Source of the DNA: Psychrobacter sp. Pi2-52
GTDB taxonomy: Bacteria; Pseudomonadota; Gammaproteobacteria; Pseudomonadales; Moraxellaceae
Assembly: GCF_904846705.1 (NCBI RefSeq)
Contig: NZ_CAJHBS010000002.1
Coordinates: 124,001 to 188,000, forward strand
Direction: 5' to 3'
DNA length: 64,000 bases
Shown here one piece after another: positions 37,135 through 45,419 of this stretch. A program made the translations under genes and the position numbers. Positions within the stretch are counted from its first letter, which is position 1. Every line of letters starts with the position of its first letter. The notes under the pieces were generated by a model. The model was not told where the DNA came from, did no database searches, and worked only from the letters and a program-made list of their open reading frames with translations.

Positions 37135-37565
37135 AAATTATTTTCCTTATGTGATACAAGTTTTTTATAACTAAAAGCGCCCAATTTTATATAGGTAAAA
37201 ATACCTAAAAAGGCGAAAAATGTCGCAAAAAAAGAAGTTTTGAATGCCTACTGAAATAGCGATAGGTCATTATGCTATTTAACATAGAGCAGATTGAGAC
37301 GATAGTAAAGATGATTTTGTGAACAGAATCCGCTTTGCAGCGCTCTTGTAGAGGCTTTTTCAAAGTAATATTGTTCATGCTAAGCAATATTTATTTAAGA
37401 TAAGCGCGTTATCAATACTACACTATATCTTTACGTGTTTTTAACAGAATTGCGCTGTAAATACTAAGGTAGCTGCGAGATATCCTCAGTATAGTAAGCA
37501 TTAAAACAGCAAGGCTATCCTTAAATGGTACTTAATCTTATTATGATGAGTGATGGAGAAAGAAC
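37135..37565. other. Divergent gap proA/lipoprotein
   Basis: A 431-base gap that must carry both promoters. A 60-codon minus-strand frame (37205-37387) shows no coding character. Nothing else was recognised. Confidence 0.45.
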
Positions 37566-37871
37566 ATGGCTACGAAAAATACGACTTATAAAAATTGGTT
37601 AACGGTTGGCTTGGTAGCAGGTGCTCTAGCATTAGGCGCTTGTAGCAAAAAAGATGACACACCGATGGAGACTGAAGCTGATACTACTGTAGATGCTCAA
37701 ACCTCTGTAGAAGAAAGTGCGACAGCGAGCGACAATGATGATGTGGCCGTGGCTAGTGCCGATGATGAGGGTATGGACGTTACCAATAACGATGATGTGG
37801 CAGTGGCGACAGCAGAAGATGCGGATATGATAGACGGTACTGAAGACTCAGAACATGTATCGACGTACTAA
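37566..37871 (+). CDS. Small acidic lipoprotein
   Basis: A 101-residue protein of unknown function. The signal peptide (NWLTVGLVAGALALGAC) ends in the lipobox LGAC with Cys near residue 27. The mature part is strongly acidic and low in complexity, with an imperfect repeat (NDDVAVASADDEGMD, then NDDVAVATAEDADMI). No domain is recognised. GGAG lies upstream and a terminator follows, so it is a single-gene unit. Small acidic lipoproteins of this kind are probably periplasmic or outer-membrane anchored. Confidence 0.75.
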   Translation: MATKNTTYKNWLTVGLVAGALALGACSKKDDTPMETEADTTVDAQTSVEESATASDNDDVAVASADDEGMDVTNNDDVAVATAEDADMIDGTEDSEHVSTY

Positions 37872-38219
37872 TCGCATACTATAGAATGTACTAGCGATAT
37901 ATTAAATGTACTAACTAGATACTATAAATAGGCAGTTATCAGATAACACAACGCCTCGTATTCTAAAGTGATAAAATAAAGCCCAGAGCGATAAATGCAG
38001 TCTGGGCTTTTTTGTACTCGTAGTTTGTTAGAAGCTGATTAACCCGTTGGTTAAATACAATATTTGCCTTTTTACTGCGTAATAAGAGACAATATGGCAT
38101 TTTTCTCTTTGCCTCATCAGGCATATTACGATAATGCATCTAGATGCTTGTACTATATATAGATATAGCTCTTATTTTATTCGTGTTTTCACTCATATTT
38201 ATTGGAAGTCTGCTGAACC
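37872..38219 (+). other. Gap between the lipoprotein and the ABC operon
   Basis: A 348-base gap with the lipoprotein terminator at 37978 and an AT-rich upstream region of the ATPase gene. No ORF was recognised. Confidence 0.45.
37978..38013 (+). terminator. Terminator of the acidic lipoprotein gene
   Basis: AAAGCCCAGA pairs with TCTGGGCTTT around a 13-base loop and is followed by a T-run. Confidence 0.88.
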
Positions 38220-39017
38220 ATGCTTGATACTGCAAAAAACCCGACTCGGCCTATCGCCCTAGACTTACAAGACATCCATAAAAGCTACGGCTCATTAGAG
38301 GTATTGAAAGGGGTATCCCTGACTGCCTATGATGGCGATGTTATCTCTATTTTGGGCTCATCTGGCTCAGGTAAGTCGACGTTGCTGCGTTGTATTAATC
38401 TTCTAGAAAACCCCAATCATGGTCGTATCTTGATCGGTAATGAAGAGCTGATGCTAAAACCTGCCAAATCAGGTGAGTTACAAGCAGCAGACGTGAAGCA
38501 GCTAGAAAGCTTGCGCGCTCGCGTCGGGTTTGTCTTTCAGAACTTTAATCTGTGGCCACACAAGACAATTCTGCAAAACATCATCGAAGGGCCAACGCAG
38601 GTCTTAAAGATTAAAAAAGACCAAGCAATTAGTGATGCAGAAAAGCTGCTCGATAAAGTAGGTCTGCTTGACAAAAAAGATGCTTATCCTGCCAACTTAT
38701 CTGGTGGTCAGCGTCAGCGTGTCGCTATTGCTCGTGCGCTTGCTATGCAGCCACAAGTTCTACTATTTGATGAACCAACCTCTGCGCTAGATCCTGAACT
38801 GGTCAACGAAGTGCTTGCGGTAATGCGCGAGCTAGCAGAAGAAGGACGTACGATGCTTATCGTTACTCACGAAATGCGCTTTGCCCGTGAAGTATCAAGC
38901 AAAGTCGTCTTTTTACATCAAGGTGTGGTTGAAGAAATTGGCACACCTGAGCAAGTCTTTGATAACCCTACCTCTGAGCGTGTCAAAGACTTTATGGCAT
39001 CACATCGTCCTACTTAG
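38220..39017 (+). CDS. Polar amino-acid ABC transporter ATP-binding protein
   Basis: A 265-residue ATPase of the HisP/ArtP/GlnQ family. Walker A is [11 protein letters not shown], the Q-loop [11 protein letters not shown], the signature [15 protein letters not shown], Walker [12 protein letters not shown] and the H-loop IVTHEMRFA. It drives import together with the two permeases encoded at 42.8-44.3 kb and the three binding proteins between. The insert [16 protein letters not shown] before the Q-loop is of the HisP/ArtP kind. The substrate is probably a basic or polar amino acid. Confidence 0.92.
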   Translation: MLDTAKNPTRPIALDLQDIHKSYGSLEVLKGVSLTAYDGDVISILGSSGSGKSTLLRCINLLENPNHGRILIGNEELMLKPAKSGELQAADVKQLESLRARVGFVFQNFNLWPHKTILQNIIEGPTQVLKIKKDQAISDAEKLLDKVGLLDKKDAYPANLSGGQRQRVAIARALAMQPQVLLFDEPTSALDPELVNEVLAVMRELAEEGRTMLIVTHEMRFAREVSSKVVFLHQGVVEEIGTPEQVFDNPTSERVKDFMASHRPT

Positions 39018-39359
39018 TTATTAGTTTTTTGCCTAGTATCATGTCTAATATCGTGTCCAATACAAATGGTGGCAACGCTCTTGCCACCATTTATCCTGCC
39101 AAACGTAAAATCACTGTAACGTAACCATTGTTGACTGTTTATTGCCCAATGATAACTATGAGTATGCAAAACGTTTGTTTTTGATATTTTACTCAGGTAT
39201 TATCGAAAGGTTTATAGGCCGTCACGTCTCGTGGCTGTCTGTTATTCTGCTATCTATATTGCTTGTCTGGCAGGGACGTCAGAGAACAAAATATCAGAAC
39301 CCTAAGTCAGAAAATCCTGTCAAAAACTTATGTAAAACCCATCAGAATTTAAGGAACGT
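39018..39359 (+). other. Gap between ATPase and first binding protein, with hairpin
   Basis: A 342-base gap. A perfect 12-base hairpin at 39064 lies early in it. A 73-codon frame (39142-39363) overlapping the next start is not credible. The length and hairpin suggest that the binding-protein genes have their own promoter here. Confidence 0.45.
39064..39092 (+). terminator. Hairpin after the ATPase gene
   Basis: AAATGGTGGCAA pairs exactly with TTGCCACCATTT around five bases. Only a short T-stretch follows, so it may act as a partial terminator or an mRNA-stabilising hairpin. Confidence 0.65.
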
Positions 39360-40160
39360 ATGATGTCGAATTCTCGCCTATTGTGGTCATCAATGACCGT
39401 TACTGCTGCATTGATGTTGAGCGCTTGTAGCCAACCTGCCGATGAAACTACCGATACCAACGCTGACGCCCCTGCAGCAGAAACCACTGGTAAAACCATT
39501 CGTATCGCCACCGAAGGCGCTTACCCTCCATTCAACTACACCAACGCTGACGGCAGCTTGGCAGGTTTTGATATCGATGTTGCCAACGCTTTGTGTGATC
39601 AAATGCAAGCCAAGTGTGAAATCGTTGCACAGGACTGGGACGGTATTATCCCAGGTCTATTGGCACAGAAATATGATGCTGTCATTGCAGGTATGTCTAT
39701 CACCGCTGAGCGTCAAGAAAAAGTTGATTTCAGCGAGCCGTACTTTGCCAATACGATGGTATGGCTAACTAATACGGATGGTGGTTTTGATCCTATGGCG
39801 ATTAAAGATGCAACGCTTGGTGGTCAACGTTCTACTACGCCAGGTGCTTATCTACAGGATAATTACGAAGGCAAAGAAGGCAACACAGTTCAGTTATATG
39901 ACAACTATGACAATGCCTATCTAGATCTAAAATCTGGTCGTAGCGATGCCGTATTGGCTGAAAAAGTTTCTGCCAAATCATGGTTAGCAGAAAACGCAGC
40001 GGGCTTCGGTATCGTTGGTGATGAAATTGATAACGATGACAATATTGCCATTGCTGTACGTAAAGGTGACTCACTCAAAGCTGACTTTGACAAAGCATTG
40101 AGCGAAATCCGTAGTAACGGTGAGCTTGCACGTCTTGAGCAGATGAACTTTGGTCAATAA
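39360..40160 (+). CDS. ABC amino-acid binding lipoprotein 1
   Basis: A 266-residue type II periplasmic binding protein of the HisJ/ArtJ group. The lipobox LSAC follows a short signal (residue about 23), then an acidic spacer. TIRIATEGAYPPFNYTNADG opens the domain, GFDIDVANALCDQM and WDGIIPGLLAQKYDAVIAGMSIT are the ligand-binding blocks. The Cys pair in ALCDQMQAKCE is the conserved disulfide of the family. It is the first of three tandem paralogues. AAGGA lies upstream; the second ATG (39363) is an equally good start. Confidence 0.9.
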   Translation: MMSNSRLLWSSMTVTAALMLSACSQPADETTDTNADAPAAETTGKTIRIATEGAYPPFNYTNADGSLAGFDIDVANALCDQMQAKCEIVAQDWDGIIPGLLAQKYDAVIAGMSITAERQEKVDFSEPYFANTMVWLTNTDGGFDPMAIKDATLGGQRSTTPGAYLQDNYEGKEGNTVQLYDNYDNAYLDLKSGRSDAVLAEKVSAKSWLAENAAGFGIVGDEIDNDDNIAIAVRKGDSLKADFDKALSEIRSNGELARLEQMNFGQ

Positions 40161-40312
40161 TGACTCACTGAAGATTTATGCTTAGAACAAGTAACGTTTG
40201 ATGCGAGTAATGCTTAAAACCAAGCATGTTTCAAATAAACGGTGTTTATAAGCATAAATCAGCAAGCAGTGATTGACGATACAGCTGGTAAATATATTAA
40301 GGAATAAAACTT

Positions 40313-41209
40313 ATGACAATTTCAATGACATCATCAATGAGTAAAAAAGCATTGTGGCTAGCACCGCTTAGCGCAGCGATGCTAATGCTGGCAGGTTGTA
40401 ACAATAGCTCAGCACCAGCAGAAAATGCTGAAGCTGACACCGCTACTGAAGCACCTTTAAATATCAAAATTGCGACAGAATCAAGCTATAAGCCTTTCAG
40501 TTATACCGATGCAGATGGCAAACTGATTGGTTACGAGATTGAGCTGGTTGACGCATTATGTGCGCAAATGAAAGCTGAGTGTGAAGTCATCTCTCAAGAT
40601 TGGGACGGTTTGATTCCAGGGCTTAACGCACAGAAATTTGATGCAGCTATCGCAGGTATGTCTATCACGCCTGAGCGTAAAGAAGTGGTTGATTTTAGCG
40701 ACCCTTACTTCCATAGCGGTATCATCTTGATCGGCAAAAAGGGTGATGACTTAAGCGTTGAGTCGCTAACAGGTCTACCAATTGCCTCACAGCGCTCAAC
40801 TGTTGCCTCGCAATACCTACAAGACGAGCATGCAGATGCTGATATCAAACTATACGATACGCAAGACAATGCTTATCTAGATCTAACCTCAGGCCGTGTG
40901 CGCGGTATGATGTCTGACAAAGTAACGGGTATCGACTGGTTAAAAACAGACGCAGGCAAAGGCTACGAAGTCAAAGGTGAAGAAATCAGCACCAATGATG
41001 ATGCGATGGGTATTGCCTTCCGTAAAGGCGATCCGTTAGTTGCTAAGTTCAATGCAGCATTAGCTGAACTAAAAGACAACGGTACCTATGATCAAATCAC
41101 GGGTAGCTATTTCGGTACTAGCTCAACGGCTGCAGCACAAAAAGCGGTAGCAACAACTGATAGTGTCGAAGAAGTAATGGTCGCTGAAGAAGAAGCGCCA
41201 GCTAACTAA
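40313..41209 (+). CDS. ABC amino-acid binding lipoprotein 2
   Basis: A 298-residue paralogue of its neighbours. The lipobox LAGC is at about residue 29. NIKIATESSYKPFSYTDADG, GYEIELVDALCAQMKAECE and WDGLIPGLNAQKFDAAIAGMSIT are the binding-fold blocks. It differs from the other two in the first lobe (SSYKPFSY in place of GAYxPFNY) and in GKKGDDLSVESLTGLPIASQ, so it may prefer a different ligand. The C-terminus has a short acidic extension. AAGGA lies upstream of the ATG. Confidence 0.9.
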   Translation: MTISMTSSMSKKALWLAPLSAAMLMLAGCNNSSAPAENAEADTATEAPLNIKIATESSYKPFSYTDADGKLIGYEIELVDALCAQMKAECEVISQDWDGLIPGLNAQKFDAAIAGMSITPERKEVVDFSDPYFHSGIILIGKKGDDLSVESLTGLPIASQRSTVASQYLQDEHADADIKLYDTQDNAYLDLTSGRVRGMMSDKVTGIDWLKTDAGKGYEVKGEEISTNDDAMGIAFRKGDPLVAKFNAALAELKDNGTYDQITGSYFGTSSTAAAQKAVATTDSVEEVMVAEEEAPAN

Positions 41210-41281
41210 TACGATATCTAGCAGTTTGACTGCTGTTGTTTAAAGACGTGTTGTTTACTCAAGAAAAAACCAAGGATGATC

Positions 41282-42229
41282 ATGAGCAACCATTGTGCCC
41301 CAATCTGTGCCACGACTGGCAAATCTAACATTACTATAGCCAGTCGTCTGTCTATGTCATTGTTTGCACTAGCGGCGGCCTTTACCGTTGCTGGCTGTAG
41401 CAATAGCCAAGAGAGTGCGGCTGATACCAATCCAGAGGCTACCGAAGCAACGGCAGCGTCTACAGGTGATGTATTGCGCATCGGTACAGAAGGGGCCTAT
41501 GCACCTTTTAACTATACCAATGCTGATGGGACACTGGGTGGTTTTGATGTTGAGATAGCAAATGCACTTTGTGCAGATATGCAGGTAACTTGTGAGATTG
41601 TGGCGCAGGACTGGGACGGTATTATCCCTGGTCTAAAAGCAGGTAAATACGATGCAATCGTGGCCGCGATGTCCGTTACTCCAGAGCGTTCGCAGCAGGT
41701 GAGCTTTACCGATCCGTACTTTAGCAATGCCTTAGTTTTTTTGGCCAAAAAAGACAGCAGCTTTGACCCTAGTAACAACAGTGATATCGACTCGCATTCT
41801 ATTGCTGCACAGCGTTCAACTATCTCATCGCAATGGCTAGAAGACACGTATCCAAAAGCCGATATGAAGCTTTATGATACGTTGAGCAATGCGTTTTTGG
41901 ATCTCGGTTCAAACCGTGTCGATGCGATGATTTCTGATAAGCTGCCTGCCATAGAATGGCTGAGCTCAAATGCTGGTAGCAAATATGCGCTAAAAGGTGA
42001 TGAGATCGATATCAATGATAACTTTGCGATAGCAGTACGTCCAGGCGATCCGCTACAAGCAAAGATCAATCAGTCTCTTGCTAATATAAAGGCTAATGGT
42101 ACTTACGATAAGATCAATCAAAAATACTTTGCGGTGCCAGCGTCTGCAACGAGCACAGTTGATGAAGACGCAAATACAGGCACAGATACAAATACTGCCG
42201 AGCAACCAGCGACAGAAAACGCTAGTTAA
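41282..42229 (+). CDS. ABC amino-acid binding lipoprotein 3
   Basis: A 315-residue paralogue closest to the first copy (GTEGAYAPFNYTNADG, GGFDVEIANALCADMQVTCE, WDGIIPGLKAGKYDAIVAAMS). The signal has a long N-region of about 24 residues before the hydrophobic core and lipobox VAGC. The start at 41282 is chosen since AAGG is seven bases upstream; the ATG at 41276 abuts that site. A Thr/Asp-rich tail of about 25 residues follows the fold. A strong terminator lies 50 bases downstream. Confidence 0.9.
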   Translation: MSNHCAPICATTGKSNITIASRLSMSLFALAAAFTVAGCSNSQESAADTNPEATEATAASTGDVLRIGTEGAYAPFNYTNADGTLGGFDVEIANALCADMQVTCEIVAQDWDGIIPGLKAGKYDAIVAAMSVTPERSQQVSFTDPYFSNALVFLAKKDSSFDPSNNSDIDSHSIAAQRSTISSQWLEDTYPKADMKLYDTLSNAFLDLGSNRVDAMISDKLPAIEWLSSNAGSKYALKGDEIDINDNFAIAVRPGDPLQAKINQSLANIKANGTYDKINQKYFAVPASATSTVDEDANTGTDTNTAEQPATENAS

Positions 42230-42280
42230 TAGCTAACAGTAGTCAAAGATAGCAGTCAAGAAATATTGTTTTGATTAATA

Positions 42281-42315
42281 AAAGGATATCACCATCATGG
42301 TGATGTCCTTTTTTA
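42281..42315 (+). terminator. Terminator of the binding-protein genes
   Basis: AAAGGATATCACCAT pairs with ATGGTGATGTCCTTT (one wobble) around a single-base centre and is followed by a T-run. Confidence 0.88.
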
Positions 42316-42468
42316 TTTGTCGTTATATCAAAGAATATACATAATAGCGGCCTATCAATTTTGCTCAAATTTAGTCGGCTTATTGTATGTCTCTAGAGGC
42401 AAGTGTCTGTTTAAGTACGGTTTAGGCGCAGCTTTTACGCGTCAGTATTAACATCACGGCGAGTGAAT

Positions 42469-42531
42469 ATGATAAAATCAGCGCTCATTTCTACTGTGTC
42501 AATTATCGCAGCGTTAATCGTATTCTTCTGA
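42469..42531 (+). CDS. Possible 20-residue hydrophobic peptide
   Basis: ATG at 42469 opens MIKSALISTVSIIAALIVFF and stops at TGA 42531. The peptide is one short membrane-like helix with a Lys at the front. GAGTG precedes the ATG by four bases. There is no comparison to support it, so it may be chance or the relic of a membrane protein N-terminus. Confidence 0.2.
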   Translation: MIKSALISTVSIIAALIVFF

Positions 42532-42631
42532 CGTCATTTTTTGACGCCGACCATCCCTATTGATTTGGTATAAAATACGGTGTTGCGCCGCGTTCAGCTA
42601 TTGATGCTGATTCTTTTAACTCATATTTTGC

Positions 42632-42805
42632 TAGGGCGTGTCTTCATTTTAAAAATGGTAATAAAAATGAGATAAATTGCAGTCAAACAAGGAAAATAGC
42701 GCAAATAATATCGAGATATTAGTCAGCTATTTGACGCCGTTTGGCAAGATTTAGCCGTTTTTAAACCATTTAGATGTCTATCGATTGAATTGAAGACATG
42801 CCTTA
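42632..42805. mobile_element. MITE-like element (about 170 bp) with terminal inverted repeats
   Basis: TAGGGCGTGTCTTCA at 42632-42646 and TGAAGACATGCCTTA at 42791-42805 are inverted repeats with 13 of 15 positions matching. TA lies at both outer edges, consistent with a TA target duplication. The interior is AT-rich with no ORF, as in a non-autonomous miniature element. It ends 32 bases before the permease start. The left 13 bases recur alone at 10662. Confidence 0.75.
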
Positions 42806-42837
42806 ATTGCTAATATAAAGAGACTGAGTGGATAATC

Positions 42838-43572
42838 GTGTTTGACTTACAAGGATTTGGCGCGCTTTTATTAAGCGGCGCTACCGTCACCATACAGCTA
42901 GCTGTGACCAGTTTAATCATTGGTTTGGCTTTAGGCTTGCTCGGCGCAACCGCAAAGATGTCCAATATCTGGTTGCTGCGTAAACTTGCGACTGTCTATA
43001 CTGCGACGATGCGCGGTATTCCTGAGCTGCTATTGGTGCTCTTTATTTATTATGGCGGCTCTATCTTATTGATGAGCATCCTCAAAAAGTTCGGCTATAA
43101 CGACTATGTCGAGATTAGCGCTTTTTGGGGTGGTGTCATGGCACTGTCTATTGCTTTTGGTGCGTATGCGACTGAAATTTTTCGCATGTCCATTCAAGAG
43201 ATTCCAGTAGGCCAGCGAGAGGCTGCGCAAGCGATTGGTATGCGTCCTTTTCAGACTTTTTATCGCATCACTTTGCCGCAAGTGTGGCAGATTGCTTTAC
43301 CAGGTTTGGGTAATCTGTTTCTGGTACTGCTCAAAGATACCGCATTGGTATCGGTCGTGGGTCTCAAAGACATCATGTATCAGTCATCGCGTGCAGCACA
43401 GTCTACACAGCAGCCGTTTACCTTTTATATGGCAGCAGCGATTATTTATTTGGGTCTGACCATGTTGATTACTGGCTTTATGATGTGGCTTGAGTGGCGC
43501 GCCAATCCTGCGGCACGCTATGCCAAAAAGATAAGCCGTCAATCCACTCACAGTCAATCGACCATAGGGTAG
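42838..43572 (+). CDS. Amino-acid ABC transporter permease (HisQ/ArtQ type)
   Basis: A 244-residue inner-membrane subunit with about five membrane segments. GATVTIQLAVTSLIIGLALGLLGA opens it, RGIPELLLVLFIYYG and QREAAQAIGMRPFQTFYRITLPQVWQIALPG are the permease signature (EAA loop). VVGLKDIMYQSSRAAQ is typical of HisQ/ArtQ. The start is GTG at 42838, with GAGTGG upstream. It pairs with the next gene, 12 bases downstream, to form the channel. Confidence 0.9.
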   Translation: MFDLQGFGALLLSGATVTIQLAVTSLIIGLALGLLGATAKMSNIWLLRKLATVYTATMRGIPELLLVLFIYYGGSILLMSILKKFGYNDYVEISAFWGGVMALSIAFGAYATEIFRMSIQEIPVGQREAAQAIGMRPFQTFYRITLPQVWQIALPGLGNLFLVLLKDTALVSVVGLKDIMYQSSRAAQSTQQPFTFYMAAAIIYLGLTMLITGFMMWLEWRANPAARYAKKISRQSTHSQSTIG

Positions 43573-43584
43573 AGGAGAGATACT

Positions 43585-44310
43585 ATGGATTGGAATTGGC
43601 AGGTCATTTTTGACCATATCCCTGATTTACTAGGCGGCGCGGTATTGACCGTACAGCTGGTTTTGTTTTCAGGTGTGATTGGATTGCTGTTTGGTTTGGT
43701 TTTGGCGTTGTTACGACTGTCTAAGAATTGGGTGGTACAGATACTACCGTTTCTGTATATTTTCTTTTTCCGTGGTACGCCGCTATTGGTACAGATATTC
43801 CTGATTTATTACGGTTTAGGTCAATTTGAGGCCGTACGCGAGTCGTTCTTGTGGGAGCCGGTACTTAGCCAAGCATATTGGTGTGCCATCATCGCCTTTA
43901 CCCTGAATACCAGTGCTTATCTAGCCGAGATTATACGCGGTGCGATTCAGACGATTCCTATTGGAGAGCTTGAAGCGGCTGATGCGCTTGGCATGTCTAA
44001 ATGGCAAAAGCTAACACGGGTTACGCTGCCGCGCGCATTTGGTATTGTGATTCCAGCATACAGTAACGAAGTTATCTTTATGCTAAAAGGTAGTGCGCTC
44101 GCTTCAACTATTGCATTGATGGATATCACAGGTGTTGCTCGTACGATTAGTGCGCGTACCTATACCTTGATGGAGTTATTCTTTGCCGCTGGTATCGTCT
44201 ATCTACTGCTGTCATGGGTTATCTTATTTAGCTTTAGAATGTTTGAAAAGCGTATGAACCGTCATGCCAGTTATGTACCGCCAGATGTGGTGACCAATAC
44301 GATTCCATAG
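43585..44310 (+). CDS. Amino-acid ABC transporter permease (HisM/ArtM type)
   Basis: A 241-residue partner permease. GGAVLTVQLVLFSGVIGLLFGLV is the first membrane segment, FFRGTPLLVQIFLIYYGL is the HisM/ArtM block, and GELEAADALGMSKWQKLTRVTLPRAFGIVIP is the EAA loop. GAGGAGAG precedes the ATG. It is co-transcribed with the preceding permease. The ATPase and receptors for the pair lie about 4 kb upstream in the same direction. Confidence 0.9.
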   Translation: MDWNWQVIFDHIPDLLGGAVLTVQLVLFSGVIGLLFGLVLALLRLSKNWVVQILPFLYIFFFRGTPLLVQIFLIYYGLGQFEAVRESFLWEPVLSQAYWCAIIAFTLNTSAYLAEIIRGAIQTIPIGELEAADALGMSKWQKLTRVTLPRAFGIVIPAYSNEVIFMLKGSALASTIALMDITGVARTISARTYTLMELFFAAGIVYLLLSWVILFSFRMFEKRMNRHASYVPPDVVTNTIP

Positions 44311-44404
44311 TTAGCAGTTAGCAACTAAAAATCGTCAAAGTCACTGTAGACAACATAGTATGGACTGCTGATAAAATAGCCATCATTTACAGGGAGAGTT
44401 TAGT

Positions 44405-45121
44405 ATGAGCCAATCGCCACACGAGTCATTAGCGAACGCCATTGCAGCTGGTGTAAATGCCGAGCAGGGCGCTATCGATCATAATGAAAGATTGCGTACT
44501 TCTATTGGTAAAGTTGTCTGTGTTGGTCGCAACTATGCGGCACATGCTGCAGAGTTGGGCAATGAAGTGCCAACCACGCCGATACTGTTTATGAAGCCTG
44601 CGTCTTCAGTGGTTTCTATCCGTAGTGATGTGGTTCGCCCAAGTCCAGAGCTGTTTGGCGAGACTCACTACGAGGCCGAACTATGTATTCAGCTATCAGA
44701 TGACTTATCTATGGCGACGATTGAGCAAGCTCAGCAAGCCATTGGTGGTGTGACATTGGGACTGGATTTAACCTTACGTGACTTGCAAAGCAAGCTAAAA
44801 GAAAAAGGTCATCCGTGGGAGCGTGCTAAGTGTTTTGACGGAGCTTGCGTCCTTGCTGATTGGCTCGACCCACAAGCCTTTGGCAATCTGCAGAATGTAC
44901 AGTATCAGCTATCTATCAATGATAAATTAACGCAAGATGGCGATAGTGCCTTAATGCTATTTCCTGTCTATGAATTGCTGGTCAATATTAGCCACGCCTT
45001 TAGCTTGCAAGCAGGTGATGTGATTATGACTGGTACGCCAAGCGGCGTTGGTGTGTTGCAAGCAGGCGATCAGCTTAAACTAAAACTGGGTGCTCATGAG
45101 TGGGTATCACAAGTACAGTAA
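44405..45121 (+). CDS. Fumarylacetoacetate hydrolase family protein
   Basis: A 238-residue protein of the FAHD1/YcgM type. KVVCVGRNYAAHAAELGNEVPTTPILFMKPAS opens the domain. The metal-binding Glu triad is in HYEAELCIQ, and GLDLTLRDLQSKLKEKGHPWERAKCFDGA is the family signature, with GDVIMTGTPSGVGVLQAGD at the end. Members are acylpyruvases, oxaloacetate decarboxylases or isomerases; the exact substrate cannot be told. GGGAGA lies upstream and a terminator follows, so it is its own unit after the permeases. Confidence 0.9.
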   Translation: MSQSPHESLANAIAAGVNAEQGAIDHNERLRTSIGKVVCVGRNYAAHAAELGNEVPTTPILFMKPASSVVSIRSDVVRPSPELFGETHYEAELCIQLSDDLSMATIEQAQQAIGGVTLGLDLTLRDLQSKLKEKGHPWERAKCFDGACVLADWLDPQAFGNLQNVQYQLSINDKLTQDGDSALMLFPVYELLVNISHAFSLQAGDVIMTGTPSGVGVLQAGDQLKLKLGAHEWVSQVQ

Positions 45122-45148
45122 GCCTGATTGCGATAACAGATACATATT

Positions 45149-45179
45149 AAAAGCCCCGAGCAATTGCTTGGGGTTTTTT
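45149..45179 (+). terminator. Terminator of the FAH-family gene
   Basis: AAGCCCCGAGC pairs with GCTTGGGGTTT (wobble included) around AATT and is followed by a T-run. Confidence 0.88.
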
Positions 45180-45277
45180 GCTTTTAAGCCTTTATATTTA
45201 TTTTTTAAACTTGCTAACTGCAAAACAATTCTAACTATCTAATCATTCTATTTTTCAATAACCATCAGTACAGTCGA

Positions 45278-45327
45278 TTGTCATCAGTTTGTCACCTATT
45301 GTTCAGCGTGCTGTCATAAAGGTTGAG
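45278..45327 (+). promoter_or_regulatory. Array of Pho-box-like half-sites upstream of phoX
   Basis: Five hexamers recur with an exact 11-base period: TTGTCA at 45278, TTGTCA at 45289, TGTTCA at 45300, CTGTCA at 45311 and GTTGAG at 45322. PhoB binds direct repeats of a CTGTCA-type hexamer with 11-base spacing. The array ends 92 bases before the phoX ATG, a fitting place for activation under phosphate limitation. Confidence 0.72.
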
Positions 45328-45419
45328 TAGACTTAAGCGGAATTCGTATTTTTGTGGTCGTAATGATAAAGCCGCGATCAACTCTCTGCCAATCTAGCCT
45401 AATAGCAAGGTGACTGATA

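Larger units (their letters stand above)
42230..42837 (+). other. Gap within the ABC locus holding terminator, mini-ORF and MITE
   Basis: A 608-base gap between the third binding protein and the permeases. It holds a terminator (42281), a possible 20-residue hydrophobic ORF (42469) and a MITE-like element (42632-42805). The permeases must therefore be transcribed from a promoter inside this gap. Confidence 0.6.

Noticed and set aside
37205..37387. 60-codon minus-strand frame upstream of the acidic lipoprotein
   Set aside because: It is in a promoter gap, with no ribosome site and no recognised similarity.
39142..39363. 73-codon frame before the first receptor gene
   Set aside because: It overlaps the receptor start and its ribosome-binding site and shows no coding character.
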